From: Bacteroidia bacterium
GTDB taxonomy: Bacteria; Bacteroidota; Bacteroidia; Bacteroidales; BM520
Reading direction: 5' to 3'
DNA: 5,163 bases
Assembly: GCA_009930445.1 (NCBI GenBank)
Contig: RZYD01000193.1
Location: 1-5,163, forward strand
Shown here: piece by piece, positions 4,226 through 5,163 of the stretch
How the letters are laid out: the number at the start of each line of letters is the position of its first letter
Numbering within the stretch: the stretch's first letter is position 1
Made by a program: the position numbers and the translations under genes
Notes under the pieces: model-generated
Told to the model about the DNA's origin: nothing
What the model saw: the letters and a program-made list of their open reading frames with translations, nothing else
The model's database searches: none

Positions 4226-5163
4226 TTATTCTATTCGGATACTCTGAACAGGATGAATCCGTGCGATAATTCCTGAAGGAATAAGGAGCATGGCCGAACA
4301 AACGAAGATTGTTCCGATATTGATTAACAGAATATGCCCGACAGAAAACGCCACGGGAACCGTGTTGACGTAATACGATTCCTGAGGGAGGGTAATTACC
4401 CCGGTAAAGTGCTGAAGGAGTACCAGTGTCAGGGCGATGGCATTACCCCATAGCAGCCCGGAACCGATAATACGTACGGCATTAAGAATAAATATATTCC
4501 GGACACTTTTACTGGTTGCGCCCATGGCCTTAAGCACACCAATCATCCGTGTTCGTTCGAGAATAAGAATCAGCAGCGTGGCAATCATAGTGATACCAGC
4601 TACGATAACCATTAGCAGCATGATAACAATCACATTGGTATCCTGTAAGGCGAGCCAGTCGAACATTTGCGGATATAAATCGCGTATCGTCCTGGAATCC
4701 AAATCATAAGGAATAATCTCGTACAGCCGGCTATTCAGTTCTTCAATTGCATTGAAATCGGAGGAGAAAACTTCTACGCCGGCAATGGCTGCCTTGTCCC
4801 AGTTATTCAGTCGCCGGATATGACGGATATCACAAAGCGCATAAAGCTTATCAAACTCCACCAGGCCGGTTTCATAGACTCCCGCGACAGTAAACTTGCG
4901 GGCACGGGTATGGCTTTCATTTACAAAATAAACAGGCACATCGTCACCGGGATGAAGATTCAGTCGTTTTGACAACACTGAAGAGATTAGCAGGGCCGAT
5001 GAAGTTTTTGCTGTATCACGAACAGCAAAGGCCTCCCCCTCAATAATCTGATCATTAAACCAGCCCCAGTAGAAATCCGGACCAATGCCTTTCAGCACGA
5101 CGCCTTCTAACTGTTCACCGGTTTTAATTATTCCGGCTTTGGTGGCAATACCCTGCACATGAA
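4226..5163 (-). CDS. FtsX/LolCE-type ABC transporter permease, C-terminal part
   Basis: This gene runs leftwards and is cut by the right edge, so its N-terminus with TM1 is missing. A GTG at 5156-5158 could be mistaken for a start, but the frame stays open to the edge with a His codon before it, and HVQGIATKAGIIKT followed by GVVLKGI is internal family sequence; that GTG is a Val codon. Numbering from this Val: residues 1 to about 172 form the extracytoplasmic MacB-type domain (GVVLKGI 19-25, ALLISSVLSKRLNL 55-68, FTVAGVYETGLVEFDKLYAL 89-108). TM2 is about 175-200, followed by the cytoplasmic ERTRMIGVLKAMGAT loop (201-215) that couples to the ATPase, then TM3 (222-250), TM4 (275-299) and the C-terminal IHPVQSIRIE. 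This order (large loop after TM1, then three TMs) is that of LolC/LolE and other FtsX-domain permeases. Lipoprotein release is the likeliest role, but other FtsX-family exporters look alike and the ATPase partner is not in view. Confidence 0.88.
   Translation of the reverse strand, partial: HVQGIATKAGIIKTGEQLEGVVLKGIGPDFYWGWFNDQIIEGEAFAVRDTAKTSSALLISSVLSKRLNLHPGDDVPVYFVNESHTRARKFTVAGVYETGLVEFDKLYALCDIRHIRRLNNWDKAAIAGVEVFSSDFNAIEELNSRLYEIIPYDLDSRTIRDLYPQMFDWLALQDTNVIVIMLLMVIVAGITMIATLLILILERTRMIGVLKAMGATSKSVRNIFILNAVRIIGSGLLWGNAIALTLVLLQHFTGVITLPQESYYVNTVPVAFSVGHILLINIGTIFVCSAMLLIPSGIIARIHPVQSIRIE

Noticed and set aside
5156..5158. GTG as start codon of the permease
   Set aside because: The frame is open to the window edge and the sequence around it is internal to the extracytoplasmic domain; the first transmembrane segment must lie outside the window.
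1..5163. CRISPR array, insertion sequence, prophage or defence island
   Set aside because: No regularly spaced repeats, transposase, integrase, terminal repeats or defence-type domains were seen; all recognisable genes are ordinary chromosomal functions.

Overview
The window looks like chromosomal DNA from a member of the Bacteroidota. The clues are -7 boxes of the TAnnTTTG type, start codons preceded by A-rich leaders rather than Shine-Dalgarno sequences, a secreted DUF4097-type solenoid protein, and a free-standing CBM48 protein of about 100 residues. The order or genus cannot be told from this stretch. Nothing points to a plasmid, prophage or insertion sequence, and the genes read as ordinary core and housekeeping functions.

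Layout from left to right: (1) the 3' end of ligA (NAD-dependent DNA ligase, C-terminal BRCT domain), running rightwards; (2) convergent to it, a complete leftward gene for an exported 347-residue DUF4097-like protein built from a short tyrosine-centred repeat; (3) divergent from that, across a 101-base promoter region, a 10-TM EamA/DMT-family permease; (4) a CAU-anticodon tRNA (most likely elongator tRNA-Met) with its own -7 box and a strong hairpin terminator; (5) a leftward 63-codon coiled-coil-like small ORF and a rightward cysH (iron-sulfur APS reductase), sharing a 100-base divergent control region with mirrored promoter sequences; (6) an AT-rich 196-base gap; (7) a small stand-alone CBM48/AMPK-type glycogen-binding protein; (8) converging on it with a single base between the stop codons, the 3' two thirds or so of a leftward FtsX/LolCE-type ABC permease that runs off the right edge.

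No multi-gene operon is visible. Strands alternate and most genes look like single transcription units, so no joint pathway can be inferred. cysH serves assimilatory sulfate reduction without its usual partners (cysD, cysN or others) in view; the CBM48 protein hints at glycogen metabolism; the permease probably belongs to a lipoprotein-release or similar ABC system.

I did not find a convincing new biological system. The points most worth a second look are the mirror-image divergent promoter region between the small ORF and cysH (with a nested direct repeat and palindrome), the 17-residue solenoid period of the exported protein, and the nine-base homopolymer tracts placed just upstream of two predicted -7 boxes.
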